A DNA stretch of 64,000 bases from Alphaproteobacteria bacterium (GTDB taxonomy: Bacteria; Pseudomonadota; Alphaproteobacteria; DSM-16000; Inquilinaceae), in the NCBI GenBank assembly GCA_028284045.1, contig JANQSN010000033.1, positions 1 to 64,000 on the forward strand, written 5' to 3'. A program made the translations under genes and the position numbers. Under the pieces are notes generated by a model that worked only from the letters and a program-made list of their open reading frames with translations, was not told where the DNA came from and made no database searches. Below, piece by piece: positions 1 to 7,300 of the stretch. Within the stretch, counting starts at the first letter, position 1. Each line of letters starts with the position of its first letter.

Positions 1-98
1 GACGACATCCTCGCCACCATCAAGCGCTTCTGCCTGCAAACCCTCCAAGCCGCTCAAAACCAAACCCAAATCATCAAAACTTCTGAATCGGGACACTA
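1..98. mobile_element. Right end of an IS630-like insertion sequence
   Basis: The end reads CTGAATCGGGACAC at 83-96, followed by TA at 97-98. This fits an IS630-type terminal repeat next to its TA target duplication. The other end is outside the window, so the inverted repeat and the duplication cannot be confirmed. The element abuts the 3' end of the leftward TauE/SafE gene. Confidence 0.45.
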
Positions 99-99
99 G
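1..99 (+). CDS. IS630-type transposase, C-terminal fragment (cut by window edge)
   Basis: Frame 1 is open from the first base to a TAG at 97-99 and encodes 32 residues ending in TSESGH. That tail resembles the C-termini I recall for IS630-family (DDE) transposases of alphaproteobacteria. The rest of the protein, including the catalytic residues, lies outside the window. The last codons overlap the apparent inverted-repeat end of the element, and the stop codon uses a TA dinucleotide, the target that IS630 elements are known to use. The family assignment rests on a short tail, so it is moderate. Confidence 0.5.
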   Translation, partial: DDILATIKRFCLQTLQAAQNQTQIIKTSESGH

Positions 100-878
100 C
101 CGGCGAGCAGGCCCCGTGTGCCGTCGTGCAGCAGCTTCAGCCCGGTCAGCAGCAGGAAGGCGTAGACCCAGGCGTAGAACGCACCCTCGTTGATCCGCCG
201 ATGCAGCCAGATGCCCAAGAGGATGCCGATCGGCGCCAGCGGCATCAGCACCAGCGCCGTCAGCAGGTTTCCGGTGTGAAGCTGGCCGAGCAGCCCATAG
301 GGCAGCAGCTTGACATAGTTGACCAGGGTGAAGAAGACGACCGTGGTGCCGACGAACACCGTCTTGTCGAGGCGCTGGCCCAGCAGATAGACGCTGATCG
401 GCGGCCCCCCGGCATGCGCGATGAAGCTGGTGAAGCCGCTGGCGGCGCCCGCCAGCAGCCCCAGCGGCACCGACGGCCCGCGTGCTTCAACCGGCCCGTC
501 GGCGGCCCGCCGGCGCTGCCAGGCGCGCCAGTAGTGGTGCACGGCGAAGCCTAGCGCCAAAAGGCCGATCAACAGCCGCAGGACATCCGCATCGAGGTGC
601 CGGAAGCTCAGGCTGCCGACCAGGATGCCGATCAGCGCCGCGGGCACCAAGATCACCAGATTGCGGGCGTGCCACATCCCGCGATAGGCCCACAGGCCGA
701 CCAGATCCATGACGCACAGCACCGGCAGCATGATCGCCGCGGCGGTGATCGGGTCCACCGCCAGGCTCATCATCGGCACGCCGAGCACGGCCAGCCCGCC
801 GCCGAAGCCGCCCTTGGAGATGCCGACCAGCAGCATCGCCACCACGGCCAGCGGATAGAACCAGGGATCGGCGATCAC
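96..878 (-). CDS. TauE/SafE-family membrane permease (putative sulfite/anion exporter)
   Basis: This 260-residue, very hydrophobic protein has the two-repeat layout of the TauE/SafE (DUF81) family. Each half carries a glycine-rich stretch: GGFGGG near residues 23-28 and an AHAGGPP segment in the second half. Members are inner-membrane proteins thought to export sulfite, sulfonates or other small anions; the substrate is not evident here. The stop codon overlaps the apparent IS630-like end at 96-98, so the native C-terminus may have been slightly longer. No neighbouring sulfur gene supports a precise role. Confidence 0.85.
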   Translation of the reverse strand: MIADPWFYPLAVVAMLLVGISKGGFGGGLAVLGVPMMSLAVDPITAAAIMLPVLCVMDLVGLWAYRGMWHARNLVILVPAALIGILVGSLSFRHLDADVLRLLIGLLALGFAVHHYWRAWQRRRAADGPVEARGPSVPLGLLAGAASGFTSFIAHAGGPPISVYLLGQRLDKTVFVGTTVVFFTLVNYVKLLPYGLLGQLHTGNLLTALVLMPLAPIGILLGIWLHRRINEGAFYAWVYAFLLLTGLKLLHDGTRGLLAG

Positions 879-921
879 GGGGAAACGGCGAAACGGTATC
901 GGGAGCGCCGGCGGCGACCGG

Positions 922-1605
922 TCAGCCGGGGGTTCCGGTCTCCACCAGCATCCAGTTGGGATCGCCGGACCGGCTGTCGCGCATGAAGGTCCAGAGATCG
1001 ACCACCTCGGTCGGCGTCGTGGGGTCGCCCTCGACCACCTCGCCGGCGGGATTGCGCGTCACGTTGATCTGACGGCTCTCGAACCGCACGGTGATGAACA
1101 CCGTCTGTCCTTCGGTGCGGGCATCGTCGACCTCGGCATACAGGCTCTCGATTCGCGTCTCCAGGCTGTCGCCCTCTTCCGCGCGGCGGTCGATCGCCTC
1201 GGCAAAGCCTTCGTAGAGATCGTCGCTGAGCAATGGGCGCAGCGCCCCGGTGTCGCCTTCGGCATAGGCTTCGACGATCATCCCGAAGGCGATCTTGGCG
1301 CCGCGCACGAAGCCCGCCTCGTCGAAGCTGGGGTCGAGCGCCCGCACCGCACCCAGGCCCGATGCGCGCGCGACCGCGTCATCCTCATCCTCGTCGCCGG
1401 CCCCGAACCCGCGGGCCGGCAGCGGCACGACATTGTCTTCGCCGTTCGCGTTGCGCCGGTCGCGCCGCGCCAGCGGGCTGGCGCGATGTTCCTCATGACC
1501 CGTGCGGCGGCCCAGCACGCTGCGCAGACGCAGCAGCAGAACGCCCGCGATCACCGCGAAGATCAGGATGTCGAAGAATGCCAAGCCGTCGCCCATTCGC
1601 TTCAC
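922..1605 (-). CDS. timA: Tim44/TimA-like membrane-anchored protein
   Basis: This 227-residue protein has one N-terminal transmembrane helix (about residues 9-27), a charged acidic linker (about 30-85) and a C-terminal Tim44-like alpha/beta domain (about 90-225). That architecture matches alphaproteobacterial TimA, the relative of mitochondrial Tim44. It is expected to sit on the inner face of the cytoplasmic membrane; its bacterial role is not settled. It is divergent from fxsA and secB across 277 bp, the usual alphaproteobacterial arrangement, and this supports the call. Confidence 0.85.
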   Translation of the reverse strand: MKRMGDGLAFFDILIFAVIAGVLLLRLRSVLGRRTGHEEHRASPLARRDRRNANGEDNVVPLPARGFGAGDEDEDDAVARASGLGAVRALDPSFDEAGFVRGAKIAFGMIVEAYAEGDTGALRPLLSDDLYEGFAEAIDRRAEEGDSLETRIESLYAEVDDARTEGQTVFITVRFESRQINVTRNPAGEVVEGDPTTPTEVVDLWTFMRDSRSGDPNWMLVETGTPG

Positions 1606-1882
1606 GCATCCCAGGGACCCGGCCGATCCGCCGGTCGGCGCCGATGGGCGGCAATGCCGCTTGCGACACCGCCCTTAGCCACACCTCAACGACGACCATA
1701 CCCAAACGACGGAAGGCGTTGGACCGTTCCCGGTCCGCTCCCATATGCCGGAAGACCGGCCGAAATGCCCGATCCGCGACGTCGCACCCCGATCGGGGCA
1801 CCATGACGGGTCGCATGTCCGGGCGAAACGTCCTTCCCCTGACATAGGGGGTCCGTCCAACAAGGGCAAGAAAGAAGCCTGA

Positions 1883-2356
1883 ATGCCGATCGTCTTTTTG
1901 GCCTTCCTGGCGGTTCCGCTGATCGAGGTGGCCCTGTTCGTTTTGGTCGGCGGCCAGATCGGCGCGTTGGCCACCATCGCGCTTGTGGTCGCCACCGCGG
2001 TCGTCGGCACGGCCCTGTTGCGCCGTCAGGGCCTGGCGACCCTGGCCGCGGCAGAGGCGGCGATGGCCCGGGGCGAGCCGCCGCTGGCGCAGATGTTGGA
2101 CGGCGTCTGCCTGCTGGTCGGCGCGGTCCTCCTCCTGACCCCGGGTTTTCTCACGGATGCCATCGGCTTCTTCCTGCTGGTGCCGGCGGGACGCGCGGTG
2201 CTGGGCCGTCAGGTCTGGCGGGTATTGGAACGCCGCCGGGCTTGGCGGGGCGGGCCAAGCCGGCCGAGCCGGCCGGGCATGCGCGACCCCGAGGATCCCG
2301 ACGTCGTCATCATCGACAGCCCCTATCGCGACCTCGACAAGACGCCGGGCGCGTGA
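1883..2356 (+). CDS. fxsA: FxsA family membrane protein
   Basis: This 157-residue protein has several hydrophobic helices in its first 115 residues, with the family-typical early PLIEVALF stretch and LLLTPGFLTDAIGF near residues 85-100. FxsA is an inner-membrane protein; in E. coli its overproduction relieves exclusion of phage T7 by the F plasmid, and its normal function is unclear. The polar tail carries a Pro/Arg-rich stretch. The start is the first ATG, after a weak purine-rich stretch. secB follows by 93 bp. Confidence 0.88.
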   Translation: MPIVFLAFLAVPLIEVALFVLVGGQIGALATIALVVATAVVGTALLRRQGLATLAAAEAAMARGEPPLAQMLDGVCLLVGAVLLLTPGFLTDAIGFFLLVPAGRAVLGRQVWRVLERRRAWRGGPSRPSRPGMRDPEDPDVVIIDSPYRDLDKTPGA

Positions 2357-2449
2357 TTGAGTGCGCCGCCCATGGCGCCGGGCCGGGCCTTCGGCCGGCG
2401 TGATGGTCTTCCCCCAGCCGACGATCCCAACAGCGGACACCGCGACCCC

Positions 2450-3010
2450 ATGAGCGATTCCGACAGCCCGACCGGCGCCCCCGCCGCCCCGCCCGCCGGC
2501 GAAGCGCCGGCCGGTGCCCCGGCCGCGCCCCTGGTGCAGATCCACGCCCAGTACCTGAAGGACCTGTCGTTCGAGAGCCCGAATGCGGCGGCGCTGATGG
2601 CGCTGCGCCAGCCGCCGCAGGTCACCGTTCAGGTGGATGTCCGGGCCAACCCGATCGACGACGGCCAGCGCACCGAGGTGGTGTTGCACCTGCGCTGCGA
2701 TGCCTCCGTGCAGGAGACGCAGGCCTTCATCATCGAGGCGGATTACGCCGCGCTGGTCAGCCTGTCGGCGGAACTGCCGCGGGAACGGCGGGCGGCCGCC
2801 CTGATGGTCGACGTGCCCAACATGATCTTTCCGTTCGCCCGTGCCGTGATCGCCGATGCCTCGCGCGACGGCGGGTTTCCGCCGCTGCTGATCCAGCCGA
2901 TCGACTTCGTGGCGATGTTCCGCCGGCAGGTCCAGGCGCTGCGCGAGCGCATGGGCACGCCGGGCGGCGAGGGCGAGGCGCCTTCTTCTCCCGCACCCGG
3001 CACGGCATAA
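2450..3010 (+). CDS. secB: Protein-export chaperone SecB
   Basis: SecB keeps preproteins unfolded in the cytosol and hands them to SecA. The 186-residue product begins with a Pro/Ala-rich tail of about 30 residues, then shows the SecB core: QIHAQYLKDLSFE, then ANPIDDG, LHLRCDAS, LMVDVPNMIFPFAR and PPLLIQPIDF near the C-terminus. I chose the ATG at 2450 rather than the upstream in-frame TTG at 2357, because the upstream extension has no family similarity and lies right against fxsA. Confidence 0.93.
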   Translation: MSDSDSPTGAPAAPPAGEAPAGAPAAPLVQIHAQYLKDLSFESPNAAALMALRQPPQVTVQVDVRANPIDDGQRTEVVLHLRCDASVQETQAFIIEADYAALVSLSAELPRERRAAALMVDVPNMIFPFARAVIADASRDGGFPPLLIQPIDFVAMFRRQVQALRERMGTPGGEGEAPSSPAPGTA

Positions 3011-3039
3011 GGCGCAGGCGCGCCTATCCCTCCCGGCGC

Positions 3040-3723
3040 CTATCCTTCCCGGCGCCACAGGGCGTTGGGAATGCCGGCGATGAACGCTTCATGGGCGGCC
3101 AGCTCCGCCGCGCTGGGAGCATGCGGGCGCGGCGGGTGGAAGGTGGTCGGTCGGGATACCGGGCCGTTCTCCGTCGTCGCGGTCTCCTCGCCGGCCAGCA
3201 GGGTCAGGCCGGGCTGACGGCCGCCGCGCAGCTCCAGATAGACTTGGGCCAGCAGCCGGCTGTCCAGCAAGGCGCCGTGCTGGCTGCGGTCGCTGGTGTC
3301 GACGCCGAAGCGCATGCACAAGGCATCCAGCGAGGCCTGCGCACCGGGAAAGCGCCGGCGCGCCAGGGCCAGCGTGTCCTCCGCCCGGTCCATGGGCAGC
3401 GGCGCCAAGCCCAGGCGCGAGAACTCCGCGTTGAGAAACCGCATGTCGAAGGACGCGTTGTGGATGACCAGCGGCGCATCGCCGAGAAAGGTCAGCAGCG
3501 CGTCGGCGATCTCCGCGAAGACCGGCTTGTCGGCGAGGAACGCATCCGACAGACCGTGCACGGCCTCCGCATCCGCGCGCATCGGTCGTTCGGGGTTGAT
3601 GTAGCGGTGGAAGGTACGCCCCGTCTCCACCAGATGGGACAGTTCCACGCAGCCGATCTCAACGATCCGATCGGTCGCCGGGTCGAGGCCCGTGGTCTCC
3701 GTATCGAGGACGATTTCGCGCAT
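3040..3723 (-). CDS. dnaQ: DNA polymerase III epsilon subunit (3'-5' proofreading exonuclease)
   Basis: DnaQ is the proofreading exonuclease of the replicative polymerase. The 227 residues show the DEDDh exonuclease motifs in order: DTETTG near residues 7-12 (Exo I), HNASFDMRFLN (Exo II), and a GALLDSRLLAQVY segment (Exo III) preceded by the proton-acceptor histidine. The C-terminal 50 residues are Pro/Ala-rich and would carry the contact to the alpha subunit. The gene overlaps the end of coaE by 65 bp, so the two are likely co-transcribed. Confidence 0.93.
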   Translation of the reverse strand: MREIVLDTETTGLDPATDRIVEIGCVELSHLVETGRTFHRYINPERPMRADAEAVHGLSDAFLADKPVFAEIADALLTFLGDAPLVIHNASFDMRFLNAEFSRLGLAPLPMDRAEDTLALARRRFPGAQASLDALCMRFGVDTSDRSQHGALLDSRLLAQVYLELRGGRQPGLTLLAGEETATTENGPVSRPTTFHPPRPHAPSAAELAAHEAFIAGIPNALWRREG

Positions 3724-4360
3724 AGCGGCGCTCCCGGAAAGGGTTGGGCGGCCAGGCCGGCGGCCGGCGGGGCCGGGTCCGCTGACGGCGTACCGCGCGG
3801 GCCAGGCAGCGCCGCGTCAGGGCACGGCCGAGACCGGTGGGAATGGTCCCGTCGGCACGGCGGCGCTTTTCCCGGTCGGTCATCTGACGGGCGAGAATAG
3901 CCGCCAGCCGGTCCGCCGTCATGCCCGCGCGCCCCAGCACGCGCTGGTGCTGCAGAAAGGCCGGGGCGCTGACCACCAGCACCCGGTCGATCGCGCCGTC
4001 CCGCCCGGTCTCGAACAGCAGCGGGATGTCCAGCACCGCCACCCGCGCCCGCCGGCGCGCCTGGCGGGCCAGGAACGCTCGCGTCCCGGCCACCACCATC
4101 GGATGGAGGATCGCCTCCAGCCGGGCCAGCGCCGCGGGGTCGGCGAACACCACCGCGCCGAGCCGCGCCCGGTCCACCGCCCCGTCCACCACACAGCCGG
4201 GGAACGCGGCGGCGATGGCCGGCACCGCCGCCCCGCCGCGGCCGATCAGCCGATGCACCGCGGCATCGCTGTCGTGCACCGGCAGGCCGCCGGCGCGGAG
4301 CATGCCGGCCGCGGTCGACTTGCCCATGGCGATGGAGCCGGTGAGGCCAAGCACGACCAT
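3659..4360 (-). CDS. coaE: Dephospho-CoA kinase
   Basis: CoaE catalyses the last step of coenzyme A synthesis, phosphorylating the ribose 3'-OH of dephospho-CoA. The P-loop GLTGSIAMGKST is at residues 5-16, followed by HDSDAAVHRL, the LEAILHPMV segment and DIPLLFE, all typical of the family. At 233 residues it is about 30 longer than usual. The extra Arg/Pro-rich tail is out-of-frame dnaQ sequence, so a frameshift or lost stop near the end is possible. aroE ends 9 bp upstream of the coaE start. Confidence 0.9.
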   Translation of the reverse strand: MVVLGLTGSIAMGKSTAAGMLRAGGLPVHDSDAAVHRLIGRGGAAVPAIAAAFPGCVVDGAVDRARLGAVVFADPAALARLEAILHPMVVAGTRAFLARQARRRARVAVLDIPLLFETGRDGAIDRVLVVSAPAFLQHQRVLGRAGMTADRLAAILARQMTDREKRRRADGTIPTGLGRALTRRCLARAVRRQRTRPRRPPAWPPNPFRERRYARNRPRYGDHGPRPGDRSDR

Positions 4361-4368
4361 CGCGCGGC

Positions 4369-5217
4369 CTATCCCGAGGGCTCCCCGAGTACGGCCCGTT
4401 TCAGGGCCTCATCGACCACCGGATCGACGCCGAACCAGCCGTGGAACTGCGGGCGTGCCTGATGCAGCAACATGCCGATGCCGTCGACGGTGGCCAGGCC
4501 CCGCGCGCGCGCCGCGCCCAGCAACGGCGTTTCCTCGGGCGTATAGACGATGTCGTAGACGACGGCGTCTGACGGCAGGCCGCCGAGATCGAGGTCCAGC
4601 GGCGGCTGGCCGACCATGCCTTGCGTCGTCGTGTTGACCACCAGGCCCGCATCGCCCAGCGCGTCGTGCCGGTCGGTCCAGTCGACGACCTCCGCGGCGA
4701 GGTCGAGGTCGGCGGCCAAGAACCGGGCCCGCTCGGCCGTGCGGTTGACCAGGCGCAGTTGCGTCGCCCCGGCGGTCGCCAGGCCGACCAACACTGCACG
4801 AGCCGCCCCGCCGGCGCCGATCACCACCTGCGCGCCGTGGTCCGCGCGCCACTGCGGCGCGCTCTGGCGCAGATGGACCAGAAAACCGTCGATATCGGTG
4901 TTGCGGCCGTGCACGCTGCCCTCGGCGGTGACACGCAGCATGTTGACCGCGCCGATACGCGCCGCCGCCGGATCGATCGCGTCGAGAAACGGGATCACGG
5001 CCTGCTTGTGGGGCACGGTGACGCTGGCCCCGACCAGGCCGAGGCCGGCGAGGCCGGCGACTGCCGCGCCGACCCGGGATGGGTGAACGGCAAAGGGCAC
5101 GAAGGCGCCGTCGATGCCGTAGCGGTCGAGCCAATGGCCATGCAGCCGCGGCGACAAGCTGTGTTCCACCGGCCAGCCGATCACGCCGGCGGTCCGGGTG
5201 CGGCCGCTATGGCTCAT
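4369..5217 (-). CDS. aroE: Shikimate dehydrogenase (NADP+)
   Basis: AroE reduces 3-dehydroshikimate to shikimate in aromatic amino acid synthesis. The 282 residues show the substrate-binding SLSPRLHG near the N-terminus, VTVPHKQ with the catalytic lysine, NTDIDGF with the catalytic aspartate, the NADP-binding GAGGAARAV loop, and VNRTAERA. The start codon overlaps the stop of maf by 4 bp, so maf-aroE-coaE-dnaQ form one tight leftward unit. Confidence 0.94.
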   Translation of the reverse strand: MSHSGRTRTAGVIGWPVEHSLSPRLHGHWLDRYGIDGAFVPFAVHPSRVGAAVAGLAGLGLVGASVTVPHKQAVIPFLDAIDPAAARIGAVNMLRVTAEGSVHGRNTDIDGFLVHLRQSAPQWRADHGAQVVIGAGGAARAVLVGLATAGATQLRLVNRTAERARFLAADLDLAAEVVDWTDRHDALGDAGLVVNTTTQGMVGQPPLDLDLGGLPSDAVVYDIVYTPEETPLLGAARARGLATVDGIGMLLHQARPQFHGWFGVDPVVDEALKRAVLGEPSG

Positions 5218-5840
5218 GCCGCCAGCACCCCCGATTGGCGCAGATAGCCGAGCAAGGGCAGGAGCGGCAGCCCGAGCACGGTGAAGAAGTCACCCTCCAC
5301 CCGGTCGAAGAGCTGGGCGCCGCGGCCTTCGAGCTGGTAGCCGCCGACGCTGTGCAGAACGTCATCGCCAACGCTGTCCAGATAGGCGTCGAGGAAGGTA
5401 TCGGAGAAGGCGCGGACGGTCAGCCGGGCGCGGTCGACGCGATGCCAGGCGCGCGTACCGCCGCGATAGACCACGACGGCGGAGATCAGCTCGTGCCGGC
5501 GGCCCCGAAGGCTCTGCAATTGCGCGCGCGCCGCGGCTCGGTCGGTCGGCTTGTCGAACCAAGTCTCCGATGCCGGATCCTTGCCGGTAGGCTCTCCGGG
5601 CAGGACGAGCATCTGATCGGCGGCGACGATCAGCGCGTCGCCATGGCGCATCACCGCACGCCGCGCCTTCAGATCGGCCAGCGCTTCCGCCACGGCAGCG
5701 GCGGGCGCGCCGTCATCGCGCATCGCCTGCTTCACCGCCGTCTCATCGATCGGCGCGGGGGCGGGCGTCACGTCCAGGCCCGCGCTCTGAAGCATCGCCA
5801 ACCGGGCCTTGCTGGCGCTTGCCAGGAGGATCGCCGCCAC
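5214..5840 (-). CDS. maf: Maf-like nucleotide pyrophosphatase
   Basis: Maf proteins hydrolyse non-canonical or modified nucleoside triphosphates and have been linked to septum control. The 208-residue product starts with LLASASKARLAML (the family has SxSPRR-like residues here) and includes VAADQML and LRGRRHELISAVVV. The DxxxPTDRA-type loop near residue 95 is also present. It overlaps aroE by 4 bp and follows ppsR by 14 bp. The family is clear; the exact substrate is not. Confidence 0.88.
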   Translation of the reverse strand: MAAILLASASKARLAMLQSAGLDVTPAPAPIDETAVKQAMRDDGAPAAAVAEALADLKARRAVMRHGDALIVAADQMLVLPGEPTGKDPASETWFDKPTDRAAARAQLQSLRGRRHELISAVVVYRGGTRAWHRVDRARLTVRAFSDTFLDAYLDSVGDDVLHSVGGYQLEGRGAQLFDRVEGDFFTVLGLPLLPLLGYLRQSGVLAA

Positions 5841-5854
5841 GGATCAAGTCTCGC

Positions 5855-6688
5855 TCAAGCGCCGTCTTGCTGCTGCTTACGCCGGGCGAGGAGAGACAGA
5901 ATCTCCGCGGCGGTTTCTTCGATCGCGCGGTGGCTGACATCGATCACCGGCCAGCCATGGCGGAGGTAGAACCGCCGCGCCTCCCGGACCTCACCGCGGA
6001 CGACGTCGGGGTCGAAATAGGTCGTCGACTGAGAGCTTTGCAACGTCTGCATGCGGTTGCGGCGGATTTCCACGAGCTGGTCGGGATCCTTGGTCAGCCC
6101 GACGATCAACGGCCGCTTCAGATTGGCCAGCTCCGGCGCGATCGGCACACCGGGCACGAAGGGCACATTGGCAGCCTTGATACCGCGATTGGCTAGATAG
6201 AGGCAGGTCGGTGTCTTGGAGGTGCGGGAGACGCCGACCAGGATCACCTCCGCCCGATGCAGGTTGACCGTTGCTTGGCCGTCATCGTGGTTGAGCGCGA
6301 ACTCCATCGCTTCGACACGGTTGAAATAGGCCGCATTCATCGCGTGCTGCGATCCCGGCCGGCTGGTGCTGGCCATGCCGAGAAAGCTGCTCATCATGCC
6401 GATGATCGGCTCCAGCACGGAGGTGTGGGGCACGCCCAGCTCGAAGCAGGTGGTGACCAGGCGACGGCGCAGCTTCTCGTCCACCAGGGTATAGATCACG
6501 CAGCCGCGATAGCGCTCGATCTCCTCCAGCACCAGGTCCAGCTGGGCGTCGCTGCGCACCAGGTTCCAGAAATGCTCCACCGGCTCGACGCCCTCGAACT
6601 GGGCAAGGCAGGCCCGCGCAACGCTGTGGATCGTCTCGCCGGTGGCATCCGACACGAGATGGAGATGGAAGTACTTGGTCGCGCTCAT
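5855..6688 (-). CDS. ppsR: PEP synthase regulatory protein (bifunctional kinase/phosphorylase, DUF299)
   Basis: Members of this family phosphorylate a threonine of phosphoenolpyruvate synthase or pyruvate phosphate dikinase with ADP, and reverse it with phosphate. The 277 residues begin with HLHLVSDATGETIHSVARA and contain the P-loop-like VGVSRTSKTPT near residues 153-163, both hallmarks. It corresponds to the RP001-type gene that flanks the replication origin opposite hemE in alphaproteobacteria. It is the first gene of the leftward cluster. Confidence 0.93.
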   Translation of the reverse strand: MSATKYFHLHLVSDATGETIHSVARACLAQFEGVEPVEHFWNLVRSDAQLDLVLEEIERYRGCVIYTLVDEKLRRRLVTTCFELGVPHTSVLEPIIGMMSSFLGMASTSRPGSQHAMNAAYFNRVEAMEFALNHDDGQATVNLHRAEVILVGVSRTSKTPTCLYLANRGIKAANVPFVPGVPIAPELANLKRPLIVGLTKDPDQLVEIRRNRMQTLQSSQSTTYFDPDVVRGEVREARRFYLRHGWPVIDVSHRAIEETAAEILSLLARRKQQQDGA

Positions 6689-7300
6689 CGGCTTCAGCGT
6701 CCAACCGGCCTGTCTAAGGCCGGCGTTTCAGGGGGGAGACAGAGGCCAGCACCGATCCCTGGACGATCGCTGCCGCCCAACAGGAGCAGCAAGCGCGGTA
6801 AGGGGCGGATGAATTGGGGATAAGGCAGCAGATCGGGACCCGGACCGCCAAACCATCCCCGATCTGGCCGAAACCGTCCAGCCGCTTATCCCCGTCGCAG
6901 AGCCAACCACGCCCTCCACCCGTTCCGGCGTGTTGTTCGGCGGCAATCCGCCGGCTTATCCCACCGATCATCCCCATGGGGCCGACGACGTCAAAGCTGG
7001 CGTAGCATTCTGAAATGGCAGCCTTTTGATACCGCACCGACCGACACGAGAGGGCGACCGGCGGCGGTCGGCTGGACAGTGGTGCAACAGCAATGGCATG
7101 ACACCGGGGATAACCTGAGAATTCCCGCCATCCGGTCGCCCCAACAAATCCCATCAAAAAAACAAAGATTCTTTGTTTTGAAGGGAGAACCACAAGGACA
7201 TCGGCGCCGTCCGTGCCAGCGATCCTGAGAGCGATCCTGGATGGACAACCGTGCGACGCAGGGGGAGCGGGATCACCCGAGACGATGGACCCGAGAGACC
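6689..7300. other. Probable chromosomal replication origin (oriC) between ppsR and hemE
   Basis: This 612-bp gene-free stretch lies between divergent ppsR and hemE, the known origin position in Caulobacter and relatives. It carries four sequences close to the DnaA box TTATCCACA: TTATCCCCA (minus, 6815-6823), TTATCCCCG (plus, 6886-6894), TTATCCCAC (plus, 6956-6964) and TTATCCCCG (minus, 7105-7113). A weaker TCATCCCCA is at 6968-6976. It ends in an A/T-rich block (about 7143-7180) that could be the unwinding element. Long open frames across it look spurious. The call combines synteny with motif reading; origin activity is inferred. Confidence 0.72.
7159..7179. repeat. AT-rich palindrome in the putative origin
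   Basis: Two perfect 10-base arms, AAAACAAAGA and its complement TCTTTGTTTT, surround a single T. The centre forms GATTC, a GANTC site of the CcrM methyltransferase class. It is the most AT-rich spot in the origin-like gap and lies about 120 bp before hemE. It could be part of the unwinding region or an operator of hemE. Confidence 0.6.

Noticed and set aside
1836-1850. CCCCT-GACAT-AGGGG inverted repeat before fxsA
   Set aside because: Only 5-bp arms of simple G/C-rich sequence, expected by chance in this composition.
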